Source of the DNA: an uncultured Bacilli bacterium
GTDB taxonomy: Bacteria; Bacillota_I; Bacilli_A; RF39; UBA660
Length of the DNA: 34,102 nucleotides
Assembly: GCA_944363595.1 (NCBI GenBank)
Contig: CALVUN010000064.1
Coordinates: 1 to 34,102 of the forward strand
Direction of reading: 5' to 3'
Position numbers and translations under genes: made by a program. This document shows, one piece after another, positions 23,892 through 33,429 of this stretch. Position 1 is the first letter of the stretch, and each line of letters opens with the position of its first letter. The notes under the pieces were generated by a model that was not told the origin of the DNA, ran no database searches, and saw only the letters and a list, made by a program, of their open reading frames with translations.

Positions 23892-25053
23892 TAATACCTG
23901 GAAGTTCTTTGCCTTCTAAATATTCTAATGTTGCTCCACCACCTGTTGAGATATGATAGAATTTGCCATCAAAACCTAATTGTTTAACAGAAGCTGCACT
24001 GTCGCCTCCACCGATAAGGGTTTTTATATTGTGGGTAGTTAAATAGGTATATATGGCTTTGGTTCCTTCTTGATATAGGGGACTTTCAAAAACTCCCATA
24101 GGACCATTAATGATGACTCGTTTGGCTCCTTTTAAGCAATCTTGGAATTTTTTTATGGTATTGGTTCCTATATCAAAACCTATATCGTTATCAGAAAATG
24201 TTCCTACTTTTTTTACTGTGTAATGGGGATCTTCTAATGATGTGCTTACCTTGGTATCGATTGGTAAAGTTATTTTACCTGGATATTTTTCTACTAAGTC
24301 TTTACAGTAAGTTAAATAATCTTCTTCATAGATGGAATCTCCAATGTTATTGCCTAGGGCTTTTAGAAATGTGTATGCCATAGCTCCCCCAATGATGAGT
24401 TTGTCGCATTTGGGAATAATATTTTCAATTAATTTTATTTTGTCACTTACTTTTTTACCACCCATGATAACGATATATGGATGGGTATCTTCGTTGATTA
24501 TTTCATCTAATTTACTTATTTCTTCTTCAACAAGAAAACCGATTCCATTGGGTAGTAGTTTGGCAACTCCTACATTTGAGGCGTGAGCACGATGACATGT
24601 GCCATAGGCATCATTTATGAATATATCACCTAAACTAGCCCAATATTGGGATAATTCTGGATCACAACTACTTTCTTTTTTATTATCTAGATCTTCGAAA
24701 CGGGTGTTTTCAACAAGTAATACATCACCATCTTTTAGATTGGATACTTTTTCTTCTAGTTCTTTTCCATGAGTTGCTTTAGAAAAAATAACTTCTTGAT
24801 TTAGTAATTCTGATAATCTAACACTTACGGGATATAGGCTATGTGTTTTTTTATCAGCTTCTGTTTTGACTTTTCCTAAGTGCGATAAAATAATTACTTT
24901 GGCTTTATGATCTAAAGCATATTTAATGGTCTTTAAGCTTGCTATTATTCTGGTCTCATCAGTAATTTTACCGTCTTGCATTGGTACGTTTAAGTCACAA
25001 CGTATAATGACTTTTTTACTACTTAAATCATAATCTTTAATTGTTTTTTTCAT
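23869..25053 (-). CDS. pgk: Phosphoglycerate kinase
   Basis: This enzyme makes ATP from 1,3-bisphosphoglycerate in glycolysis. The 394 residues include the signature KKVIIRCDLNVPMQDGKITD, the substrate region DLDNKKESSCDPELSQYW, ENTRFED, and the C-terminal nucleotide part GPMGVFESP with GGGDSAASVKQLG and the final STGGGATLEYLEGKELPG. The length is normal. It is the first gene of an overlapping four-gene operon and has its own strong extended -10 promoter in the region shared with rnjA. GGAGAAAATAT precedes ATG. Confidence 0.97.
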   Translation of the reverse strand: MKKTIKDYDLSSKKVIIRCDLNVPMQDGKITDETRIIASLKTIKYALDHKAKVIILSHLGKVKTEADKKTHSLYPVSVRLSELLNQEVIFSKATHGKELEEKVSNLKDGDVLLVENTRFEDLDNKKESSCDPELSQYWASLGDIFINDAYGTCHRAHASNVGVAKLLPNGIGFLVEEEISKLDEIINEDTHPYIVIMGGKKVSDKIKLIENIIPKCDKLIIGGAMAYTFLKALGNNIGDSIYEEDYLTYCKDLVEKYPGKITLPIDTKVSTSLEDPHYTVKKVGTFSDNDIGFDIGTNTIKKFQDCLKGAKRVIINGPMGVFESPLYQEGTKAIYTYLTTHNIKTLIGGGDSAASVKQLGFDGKFYHISTGGGATLEYLEGKELPGISVISNEE

Positions 25054-25084
25054 ATATTTTCTCCTATTCTTTTACTACAACTTC

Positions 25085-25113
25085 ATTATAACATTATTAT
25101 TATTTTTTGACAA
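25085..25113 (-). promoter_or_regulatory. Promoter of the pgk operon
   Basis: On the minus strand TTGTCA (25113-25108) and TATAAT (25090-25085) are 17 bp apart, and ATG precedes the T before TATAAT to give the extended -10. It is divergent from the rnjA promoter. Confidence 0.8.
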
Positions 25114-25194
25114 TATCTGGAATTTGATATTACTTGAATTATCTTTATTATTATTTACATTGATTGGGTTATAGTGTATTTTCGTGATAATGAC

Positions 25195-25223
25195 TTGTAT
25201 TTTTGGGATTTTTATTGTATAAT
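25195..25223 (+). promoter_or_regulatory. Promoter of rnjA
   Basis: TTGTAT (25195-25200) and TATAAT (25218-25223) are 17 bp apart. It would give a leader of about 85 nt before rnjA. I see no strong structure in that leader. The 260-bp divergent region otherwise holds only A+T-rich spacer. Confidence 0.7.
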
Positions 25224-25313
25224 TATTGTAGTTTTGAAATCTCATTTTTTTGTTTTATATTATTTATTTTACTTTGTTTAACGGTTAATTATATAATTAG
25301 AAAGGATTGATTT

Positions 25314-26981
25314 ATGAAACAAGAACTTACTACCAAAGTTTTTGCCTTAGGGGGATTAGGCGAAGTTGGTAAAAATATGTATTGTGTGATGTATCACAAT
25401 GAGATTATTATTATCGATGCCGGAGTAATGTTTCCGGAAGATGATTTATTAGGAATTGATTATGTTATTCCTGATTTTACTTTTTTAAAACAAAATGAAG
25501 ATAAGATTAAGGCTTTATTTATTACGCATGGTCATGAGGATCATATTGGAGGAATTCCTTTTTTACTTCAAACAGTTAAAATTCCTAAAATTTATGCTCC
25601 TAATCAAGCAAAGGCTTTAATTGATAAGAAATTACAAGAAAGAAATATTAAATATAAAAATATTATTATATATGATGATAAGATGACTGTTAAAACAAAG
25701 CATTTTAATATAGAATTTTTTAGGACAACTCATTCAATACCTGATTCACATGGTATTGCAATTGGTACTCCAAATGGGACAATTGTCATGACAGGAGATT
25801 TCAAATTTGATTTGACACCAATTGGTCCTATGTCTGATATTCACAAAATGGCGAAAATTGGACAACGTGGTGTTAAACTTTTAATGAGTGATTCGACGAA
25901 TGCTTTAGTACCTGGTAGTTCACTTAGTGAATCAAAGGTAGATGAGGCAATTGAAGAGATCTTTGATAATTATCAGAATAATCGTATTATTATTGCTACT
26001 TTTGCCTCTAATATTTATCGTTTGAAACATATTATCGAGACTTGTAAAAAGCATAAGCGTAAAGTTGCTTTATTTGGTCGAAGTATGGATACTTCAATTG
26101 AAATTGCTACGAAATATGGTTATATTAAAGATAAGGACATTATTGTTACGGCAGAAGAAGCTAATCGTTTAAAACCTAAGGAGGTATGTCTTCTTTGTAC
26201 TGGTAGTCAAGGGGAACCTTTAGCGGCTTTATCACGTATCGCTAATGGAACACATAGACAAATTCATTTGATACCTAATGATATTGTTGTATTCTCTTCT
26301 TCCCCTATTCCTGGAAATGCTGGTTCGGTATCTAAAACAATTAATAAACTAGCTTTAAAGGGTGTCAAGGTATTTACTAATTCGATGACAGAAATTCATA
26401 CTTCTGGTCATGCTAATCAAGAAGAACTTAAATGGATGATTAGATTATTTAAACCTGAATATTTTGCTCCTTATCATGGTGAATATAGGATGCTTAAAAG
26501 CCACTGCGATGTTGCTATTGAATGTGGTATTCCGAAAAATAATACTTTTATTTTAGAAAATGGTGATGTTCTTAGTATTTCTAAGCATGGTGTTAGGAAA
26601 CAGGGACGAGTAAATGCTGGAGATATTTACGTTGATGGTTCTAGAATTGGAGACGTTGGTAATGTTATTATCAAAGATCGTAAATTAATGTCCAATAATG
26701 GTATTTTAGCAATTGTTGCTAATATTGATATTGCTAAGAAGAAATTATTGGGATTGCCTTCTGTTACAACAAGGGGTTATATCTTAGTTAATGAAAATGA
26801 AGAACTTATTAGAGAAATTCAAAGAAAGGCTGAACAGATTATTATTAATAAACTTAGAGACCGCAATGTTAATTATGGGGATTTGAAACAGGAAATTATA
26901 AATGATCTTATGCCTTTATTATCTGATAGAATTGGAAGAGTTCCAATAATATTACCAATTATTATGGATATTAAGATGTAA
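25314..26981 (+). CDS. rnjA: Ribonuclease J
   Basis: RNase J is a 5'-exo/endoribonuclease central to mRNA decay and rRNA maturation in Firmicutes. The 555 residues equal the B. subtilis J1 length. The metallo-beta-lactamase core has H72-x-H74-x-D76-H77 (THGHEDHIGG), H140 in FFRTTHSIPD, D162 (MTGDFKFD), and the beta-CASP motif with TSGHANQEELKWMI and the later YHGEYRM histidine. The C-terminal domain ends with RVPIILPIIMDIKM. AAAGGATTGATTT precedes ATG. It is a one-gene unit, ending at a bidirectional terminator. Codons AGG at conserved Arg positions (R137) show the normal code for AGG. Confidence 0.97.
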   Translation: MKQELTTKVFALGGLGEVGKNMYCVMYHNEIIIIDAGVMFPEDDLLGIDYVIPDFTFLKQNEDKIKALFITHGHEDHIGGIPFLLQTVKIPKIYAPNQAKALIDKKLQERNIKYKNIIIYDDKMTVKTKHFNIEFFRTTHSIPDSHGIAIGTPNGTIVMTGDFKFDLTPIGPMSDIHKMAKIGQRGVKLLMSDSTNALVPGSSLSESKVDEAIEEIFDNYQNNRIIIATFASNIYRLKHIIETCKKHKRKVALFGRSMDTSIEIATKYGYIKDKDIIVTAEEANRLKPKEVCLLCTGSQGEPLAALSRIANGTHRQIHLIPNDIVVFSSSPIPGNAGSVSKTINKLALKGVKVFTNSMTEIHTSGHANQEELKWMIRLFKPEYFAPYHGEYRMLKSHCDVAIECGIPKNNTFILENGDVLSISKHGVRKQGRVNAGDIYVDGSRIGDVGNVIIKDRKLMSNNGILAIVANIDIAKKKLLGLPSVTTRGYILVNENEELIREIQRKAEQIIINKLRDRNVNYGDLKQEIINDLMPLLSDRIGRVPIILPIIMDIKM

Positions 26982-26982
26982 A

Positions 26983-27020
26983 AAAAAAACTGTAGTTATG
27001 AGTGATGACTACAGTTTTTA
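26983..27020. terminator. Bidirectional terminator between rnjA and the ABC operon
   Basis: AAAAACTGTAGT and ACTACAGTTTTT form a perfect 12-bp stem around 11 nt (stem 26985-27019). U tracts on both strands let it serve rnjA from the left and the ABC operon (stop at 27034) from the right. Confidence 0.85.
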
Positions 27021-27033
27021 TATACTTTAATTA

Positions 27034-28875
27034 TTAACTTATATGTTCAAATTGAGAATTATATAAGTTAGCATAGAAACCATTTTTAGCTAATAATTCT
27101 TCATGTGTTCCTTGTTCGACAATATCACCTTTATCCATGACTAGAATTAAATCGGCATTTTTTATTGTCGATAAGCGATGGGCTATTATAAAACTGGTTC
27201 TTCCTTCTAGTAATTTATCCATTGCTTTTTGGATTAGAATTTCAGTTCTTGTATCTACTGATGATGTTGCCTCATCTAAAATTAGTATTTTAGGGTCCGC
27301 TAAAATGGCTCTAGCAATTGTTAATAATTGTTTTTGGCCTCCTGATATGTTAGATGTTTCTTCATTTAACTGCATTTGATATCCATCTGGTAAGGTTTGA
27401 ATGAAGTGATGTACGTATGCGGTTTTGGCTGCCGCTATTACTTCATCATCTGTTGCATCTAATTTTCCATAACGTAAATTTTCCATAACAGTACCACTGA
27501 AAAGCCAAGTATCTTGAAGAACCATACCAAATATTCCTCGTAAATCTTCACGATTGAAGTTATTTATGTTATGACCATCGACAAGAATGGCTCCAGAATT
27601 TACTTTATAGAAACGCATTAATAGTTTAACCATAGTGGTCTTTCCAGCACCGGTTGGTCCTACAATGGCTATTTTTTGACCTGGTTTAACATTAGCATTA
27701 AAATCATTGATAATGATTTGATCGGGATTGTATCCGAAATGAACATTTTGAAATTCAACAGCTCCATCTACATGCGTTAATTTAACAGGGTTATCGACGG
27801 TAATAGTTTCTTCTTCTTCATCTAAAAATTCAAAAATTCTTTCGGCGGCCGCTAACATGGATTGTAACATGTTGGATACTTGAGCAAAATTCATAATTGG
27901 TTGAGTAAAGTTTTTGGTATATGATATAAATGATTGAATATTACCAATTGTTATTTTACCTTGTATAGCGAAGTATCCTCCAATGATAGCAACAAAAACA
28001 TAACCAATATTGCCGACAAATGTCATAATGGGATGCATTAATCCTGAAAAGAATTGGCTTTTCATAGCACTTTTACATAGTTTTTCGTTTTCAATATTGA
28101 AATCGTGTAGAACTTTTTCTTCAGCATTAAATACTTTAACAACACTATGACTACCAAACATCTCTTCTACTTTACCATTTACACTAGCTAAATATTCTTG
28201 TTGTTCTTTAAAAAAGTGTTGACTGTGTTTCATGACAAAACTGATTAAAAAGATAGATACAGGCAAGATAAGTACGGCAACAATTGTCATTGGTATATTT
28301 ATACTTATCATCATAATGAATATACCTATTATTGTTACAATAGAAGTTATTACTTCTGTTGCACTCTGATTAAGACACATTGATAAGGTATCAACATCAT
28401 TAGTGATAATTGATAAAACTTCACCATGTGTTTTTTTATCAAAATATGATACTGGAAGTTTATTTAGTTTTTGTGATATTTTTTTTCGTAATTCATATGT
28501 ATATTTTTGACTTACTTGAGTCATAATTAATCCTTCTATGTACGAAAAGATAGCACTGACGATATATATTATTAATACTGTGAGTAGAATAGATCCAATG
28601 GCACCAAAGTCAATTCCTCCAAGTCCCATTATTTTATTCATAATTCCATTAGATAGCTCTGTTGTGGCATTTCCTAAAATTTTAGGCCCCACTATTGAAA
28701 AGATGGTACTACCAATAGCAAAGGCAAAGGCAAATATTAACAATAAATGATATGATGACATGCTTTTTATTAGGCGTATTAGACTTCCTTTGAAATCTTT
28801 AGCTTTCTCCGTAGCCATCATACTTCTATTTGCTTGATGTTTGGGGTTACTAGTTTTTTTGTTTGTATTACTCAT
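27034..28875 (-). CDS. ABC exporter half-transporter, catalytic-site partner
   Basis: The 613-residue half-transporter has six membrane helices (about 45-340) and a C-terminal ATPase. Walker A is VGPTGAGKTT, the signature is NISGGQKQ, Walker B is ILILDEATSSVD with the catalytic Glu, and the switch histidine is in IIAHRLSTI. An N-terminal cytosolic stretch of about 35 residues (KKTSNPKHQANRSMMATEKA) precedes helix 1. It overlaps the partner gene by 8 nt (ATGAGTAA). With the degenerate partner it would form a heterodimer like LmrCD, BmrCD or TM287/288. The exported substrate is unknown; drugs or peptides are plausible. Confidence 0.9.
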   Translation of the reverse strand: MSNTNKKTSNPKHQANRSMMATEKAKDFKGSLIRLIKSMSSYHLLLIFAFAFAIGSTIFSIVGPKILGNATTELSNGIMNKIMGLGGIDFGAIGSILLTVLIIYIVSAIFSYIEGLIMTQVSQKYTYELRKKISQKLNKLPVSYFDKKTHGEVLSIITNDVDTLSMCLNQSATEVITSIVTIIGIFIMMISINIPMTIVAVLILPVSIFLISFVMKHSQHFFKEQQEYLASVNGKVEEMFGSHSVVKVFNAEEKVLHDFNIENEKLCKSAMKSQFFSGLMHPIMTFVGNIGYVFVAIIGGYFAIQGKITIGNIQSFISYTKNFTQPIMNFAQVSNMLQSMLAAAERIFEFLDEEEETITVDNPVKLTHVDGAVEFQNVHFGYNPDQIIINDFNANVKPGQKIAIVGPTGAGKTTMVKLLMRFYKVNSGAILVDGHNINNFNREDLRGIFGMVLQDTWLFSGTVMENLRYGKLDATDDEVIAAAKTAYVHHFIQTLPDGYQMQLNEETSNISGGQKQLLTIARAILADPKILILDEATSSVDTRTEILIQKAMDKLLEGRTSFIIAHRLSTIKNADLILVMDKGDIVEQGTHEELLAKNGFYANLYNSQFEHIS

Positions 28876-31093
28876 TTTCTAGTTCCTCCTTTGATAATTG
28901 TGATAAAGCTATTTCTTTATATACATCACATGTTTTCATTAATTCTTTATGAGTTCCTATACCGACAATAGCTCCTGCATCTAAGACAATGATTTGGTCG
29001 GCATTTAAAACGGTGCTAATACGTTGAGCAACAATAAATTTGGTGCTATCTTTAGTTTCTTTAGCAAGAGCTTGGCGTAATTTGGCATCGGTTTTATAGT
29101 CTAATGCAGAAAAGCTATCATCAAAAATATATATTTCAGGATTAATAGCAATGGCTCTAGCAATTGATAAGCGTTGCCGTTGTCCACCACTTACGTTAGT
29201 TCCTCCTTGGGATATTTCACTATCATATTTTTCGTCTTTCTCTTTTATAAATTCATCAGCTTGTGCTATTTTGGCAGCATGAGTTATTTGTTTATCAGGT
29301 ATTTGACCTGGATAGTCTTCACCAAAGGCGATATTTGATTTGATAGTACCTGTAAATAGATTGCCTTTTTGAGGTACATAGCCTATTTTTTCTCTTAAAT
29401 CATGAATTTTTACATCTTTTATATTGACACCATCAATTAATATTTTTCCTCCAGTTACATCATATAGTCTTGGAATTAGATTTATTAAAGTTGATTTACC
29501 ACTTCCTGTCGAACCGATAAAAGCAGTAGTTGTCCCTGGTAAAGCTGTAAAACTGATATTTTTTAAGACATCTTCTTCCGCTTTTGGATAGCGAAAATAT
29601 ACATCTTTAAATTCGACAAGACCTTTTTTCTTAGGATTGAATTCAACTGTTTCTTCTTTATCTTTAATTGATATATCTTTGTTAAATATTTCTCCAATAC
29701 GTCTTACTGATACGAATGCTCTTGGAATCATGATACTCATCATTGAAATCATAAGAAAAGCCATGATTATTTGCATTGTATAAGTAATGAATGCTATTAG
29801 GGTTCCTACTTGCATGCTACCGGCATCAACTTTTGATGATCCTACCCAAATAATTAATACACTTACGCCATTCATAATAAACATCATTGTAGGCATCATA
29901 ACACTCATAAGGCGATTAACAAATAAGTTGGTTTTAGTTAAGTCAACATTGGCTTTATCGAAACGTTCTTCTTCATGTTTTTCATTGCCAAAAGCTCTTA
30001 TGACTGGAACACCACTTATTATTTCACGGGCAACTAAATTTAGTTTGTCGATTAGTTGTTGGACTTTCTTGAATTTTGGTAAGGCAATAGTAAATAAGAC
30101 GGTTACAAGTCCCATAATTAGGACGACTGCTAAAGCGATAACCCAGGCCATAGAACTTTTATTGACATGGGTATAAGCTCCGATGCCCATGATTGGAGCG
30201 TAAATTACTAAGCGAAGAAGCATTACAACAAACATTTGGACTTGTTGAATATCATTAGTACTTCTAGTTATCAACGATGCTGTGGAAAATTCTTCAAATT
30301 CATTGTTAGAAAAGCTCATTACTTTGGTTGTTATTTTTTTTCTTAAATCTCTACTAAAACTTGTAGCTATTTTACTTGATAATAAGGTACTTGCTATGGT
30401 TATTAACATAGCTAATAGTGACAAGCCTAGCATTTTTATGCCCGCTATTACGATGTAGTTTAATTGTTTTGCCTCTAAATCGACACCTACATTTGTATAT
30501 TCATTTTTTACATAGTTAATGGCTAATTGTTCTAACATACTTGGTTCAATGTTATTTAATGTTTCATTTATGGTTGTTTTTAAATTTTCTAATTGTTCAG
30601 GTGTTAGACTGGCAATTATTTGGTTATAATTTGTTTCTATTTGATCTAAATTTATTGGAAAATTATCGATGTTGATAATATTTTTTACGGTATCGTTATT
30701 GGATTCTATACCGTAGACGATGATAATAGGCTTTAGAAGTTCACTAGATATTTCTTCTCGAACATCACTTGATACGTCTTTTAAAATATAGAGATTTTCT
30801 TCTTCTAAAGCAGGATAATCGTCAATATATTGGTCATCTTCTTTAGTTATTTTTTGATAGTTATCGTTAATTAGATCTGTATCTTCGACAAAGAACATTA
30901 TTTTTTGATATTCGCTTTCACGAATTACTTCAATGGCATTATCTTCTATACCACCGCCACTTATCCCATTGTCGACGATTTTTGATGTGTAATCAGGAAG
31001 TGCTAAATTGCAATAAGCTTGAAAAAACAATAAGGCAATAACGATAATAATCCAAAATGTGTATTTTTTTAAGATGTTAAATATTTCGCGCAT
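28868..31093 (-). CDS. ABC exporter half-transporter, degenerate site and large extracellular insert
   Basis: The 741-residue protein has one helix at about 12-30, then a hydrophilic insert of about 180 residues (31-210), then the other five helices and the ATPase. The insert is acidic and contains repeated helix-like stretches; it would face outward between helices 1 and 2. The ATPase has FIGSTGSGKST and NVSGGQRQR, but Walker B is IYIFDDSFSALD with Asp in place of the catalytic Glu and the switch residue is Gln (IVAQRIST). This pattern defines the non-hydrolysing site of heterodimeric exporters. It is 14 nt after the MacB-like gene. Confidence 0.9.
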   Translation of the reverse strand: MREIFNILKKYTFWIIIVIALLFFQAYCNLALPDYTSKIVDNGISGGGIEDNAIEVIRESEYQKIMFFVEDTDLINDNYQKITKEDDQYIDDYPALEEENLYILKDVSSDVREEISSELLKPIIIVYGIESNNDTVKNIINIDNFPINLDQIETNYNQIIASLTPEQLENLKTTINETLNNIEPSMLEQLAINYVKNEYTNVGVDLEAKQLNYIVIAGIKMLGLSLLAMLITIASTLLSSKIATSFSRDLRKKITTKVMSFSNNEFEEFSTASLITRSTNDIQQVQMFVVMLLRLVIYAPIMGIGAYTHVNKSSMAWVIALAVVLIMGLVTVLFTIALPKFKKVQQLIDKLNLVAREIISGVPVIRAFGNEKHEEERFDKANVDLTKTNLFVNRLMSVMMPTMMFIMNGVSVLIIWVGSSKVDAGSMQVGTLIAFITYTMQIIMAFLMISMMSIMIPRAFVSVRRIGEIFNKDISIKDKEETVEFNPKKKGLVEFKDVYFRYPKAEEDVLKNISFTALPGTTTAFIGSTGSGKSTLINLIPRLYDVTGGKILIDGVNIKDVKIHDLREKIGYVPQKGNLFTGTIKSNIAFGEDYPGQIPDKQITHAAKIAQADEFIKEKDEKYDSEISQGGTNVSGGQRQRLSIARAIAINPEIYIFDDSFSALDYKTDAKLRQALAKETKDSTKFIVAQRISTVLNADQIIVLDAGAIVGIGTHKELMKTCDVYKEIALSQLSKEELENE

Positions 31094-31107
31094 ATTTTTT
31101 CCTCTTT

Positions 31108-33405
31108 CTATTCAGTCCTTAAGGCAATAACAGGATCTTTTTTACTTGCCATATTGGCTGGAATGGCACCACCAATTACTGTCAATAAAACACTTATGAT
31201 TACTAATATTATTGCATGAATGATATTTAATTTTGCTACATTAGCTAATCCTGATAAATTTTCTATTATGATATTAGTTGGTATGGTTAGGATATAGGCA
31301 ATGATAATACCTAATAATCCCGCAAAAATTCCTATTATCATTGTTTCGGCATTAAAGACACGCTTTATATCTTTCTTTCTTGCTCCTAATGCTCTTAAGA
31401 TACCTATTTCTTTTGTTCTCTCTAAAACAGATATATATGTAATTATTCCAATCATAATTGATGAAACGACAAGGGAAATTGATGAAAAGGCTATTAAGAC
31501 AATGGTTATGGCATCCATAATATTACCACTTAATGTCGATAACATAGCAGCCATATCTGTATATTGTATTTTTTCATTTTCGTCTTTATTTTCATTGTAG
31601 TCATCTAAATATGATAATATATTATCTTTAGATGTGAAATCTTTTGGATAAATGGAAATAGCTACAGGGGTACTTTCCGCTCCTAGATATGATAAAATGC
31701 TTTCTTTAGTTGTTGTCTCATCAAATGGTTGATTGGTAAGAACATTATAATCATTTTCTTGTTGGGCTTTTACTATTTTAGAATCTTTATTTTTAGATAT
31801 TATTAAATCTGTTAATGCATTGGTATAAGCAAGCCCTGTACCACTGGTTAGTATTTCTTTATCTTCTTTACCTCTAATAATTGCTTGAACTTTTATAGTT
31901 ATATTATTCTCATTATTATATAATTCTTCTAGGTTTTGATTAGGAATGAAATAATTTCCAACTTGATTATAGTAATCATCATTTAATACTACTTTTAGTT
32001 CTTTATTCATTATATCTTCAAAACTTACTTCTTCTTCTTCACCTGTAAAACCTAATTGTTCTAATGTTGATGCATAAATTTGATTTTTGCTATTAACTTG
32101 TAAGATTAAGCCTGGTTCGTCATTATTAATTGATCCCGCTAGAACATCATAGTTGGATTCTATAAGGGTATTTTGACTGTCATTTTCTTTACTTGGTAGT
32201 AAAGTCCATGATTGGAGCAACATATTATTGGCGTTTACAATTTGATAGCCATCTGAACTTTTATTTATTATATTGAAATTAGTTCCATATTGATATGATA
32301 TTCCTGCAATATCATCTTGATTTATATTATCTAAATATTCCATGTAATCATCAGTGATAACATTGGTATGGGTCATGGTCTCTGTTATATCTTTGGCAAC
32401 ATATATTTTTTCTTCATCGGGATATTTGGTTAAGTTATTTCCCGCTAATTCTTCAATTGTTTCTTCATCTAAATCCATCGCTTGTTCAGTAATCATAATG
32501 GGTGCTTGAGATAGTGTTGTCTGTTCGAATTCATCTATTTCGATTTTAAAGCCATTAGATAATGATAAAATTAGAGCAATGCCTATAATACCTATACTTG
32601 ATGCAAAAGCTGTTAAAGCAGTTCTTCCTTTTTTAGTTTTTATATTATTATATGATAATTTTAATGCTGTTGTAAAATTCATTGCTGTTTTTTTAATATT
32701 AATAGTTTCTTCATTTTTTTCTTCTTTAGTGATAGGATTTGAATCACTAATTAGTTTACCATCTTTAAATTCAACAATACGTGTTGAATATTCATGTGCC
32801 AATTCGGAATTATGAGTTACCATAATAACTAATTTATCTTTTGCTATTTCTTTAATTAAATCCATAATTTGTTTACTAGTTTTAGAATCTAGGGCCCCAG
32901 TTGGCTCATCAGCTAAAATGATATCTGGATTGTTGACAAGACTTCTTGCAATGGCAACTCTTTGCATTTGGCCTCCAGATAATTGATTAGGCTTTTTATG
33001 TGCATGATCTTTTAAGCCTACTTTTTCTAATGCTTCTAAGGCTCTTTGTTTTTTTTCTTTGGCACTTACACCACTTAAAGTAAGAGACATTTCTACATTA
33101 TCTAATATAGAAATATGACCAATAAGATTATAACTTTGAAAAATAAAGCCAATGCAATTATTTCGATAAGAATCCCAGTCTTTATCGGTAAATTTTTTGG
33201 TTGATTTATTATTAATAATTAAATCACCAGTATCATAACGATCTAGACCACCAATGATATTTAAAAGAGTTGTTTTACCACTTCCCGATGGTCCTAAAAT
33301 CGATACAAATTCATTTTTTCTAAATGATAATGAAACATCTTTTAAAGCTTGTTGAACAAAGTCACCTGTCTTATAGCTTTTATTTATTTTTTTTAACTCT
33401 AACAT
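31108..33405 (-). CDS. MacB-like ATPase-permease fusion
   Basis: The 765-residue protein has an N-terminal ATPase: Walker A GPSGSGKT (38-45), signature LSGGQMQR (142-149) and Walker B ADEPTGALD (165-173, catalytic E167). A linker leads to helix 1 (about 265-285), a periplasm-like extracytoplasmic region of about 340 residues, and three C-terminal FtsX-type helices ending NMASKKDPVIALRTE. This is the fused layout of MacB and BceAB-like mechanotransmission transporters, which export peptides or drugs or sense antibiotics. It is the second gene after marR (24-nt gap) and has AGGAGGTTTATTTT before ATG. Confidence 0.9.
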   Translation of the reverse strand: MLELKKINKSYKTGDFVQQALKDVSLSFRKNEFVSILGPSGSGKTTLLNIIGGLDRYDTGDLIINNKSTKKFTDKDWDSYRNNCIGFIFQSYNLIGHISILDNVEMSLTLSGVSAKEKKQRALEALEKVGLKDHAHKKPNQLSGGQMQRVAIARSLVNNPDIILADEPTGALDSKTSKQIMDLIKEIAKDKLVIMVTHNSELAHEYSTRIVEFKDGKLISDSNPITKEEKNEETINIKKTAMNFTTALKLSYNNIKTKKGRTALTAFASSIGIIGIALILSLSNGFKIEIDEFEQTTLSQAPIMITEQAMDLDEETIEELAGNNLTKYPDEEKIYVAKDITETMTHTNVITDDYMEYLDNINQDDIAGISYQYGTNFNIINKSSDGYQIVNANNMLLQSWTLLPSKENDSQNTLIESNYDVLAGSINNDEPGLILQVNSKNQIYASTLEQLGFTGEEEEVSFEDIMNKELKVVLNDDYYNQVGNYFIPNQNLEELYNNENNITIKVQAIIRGKEDKEILTSGTGLAYTNALTDLIISKNKDSKIVKAQQENDYNVLTNQPFDETTTKESILSYLGAESTPVAISIYPKDFTSKDNILSYLDDYNENKDENEKIQYTDMAAMLSTLSGNIMDAITIVLIAFSSISLVVSSIMIGIITYISVLERTKEIGILRALGARKKDIKRVFNAETMIIGIFAGLLGIIIAYILTIPTNIIIENLSGLANVAKLNIIHAIILVIISVLLTVIGGAIPANMASKKDPVIALRTE

Positions 33406-33429
33406 AAAATAAACCTCCTTTATATTTTA

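Noticed and set aside
25314-26981. AGG reassigned to Met, as reported in some uncultured Bacilli
   Set aside because: AGG occurs at positions where Arg is conserved, for example codon 137 of rnjA (FFRT) and the last Arg of rplE, so it is normal Arg here.
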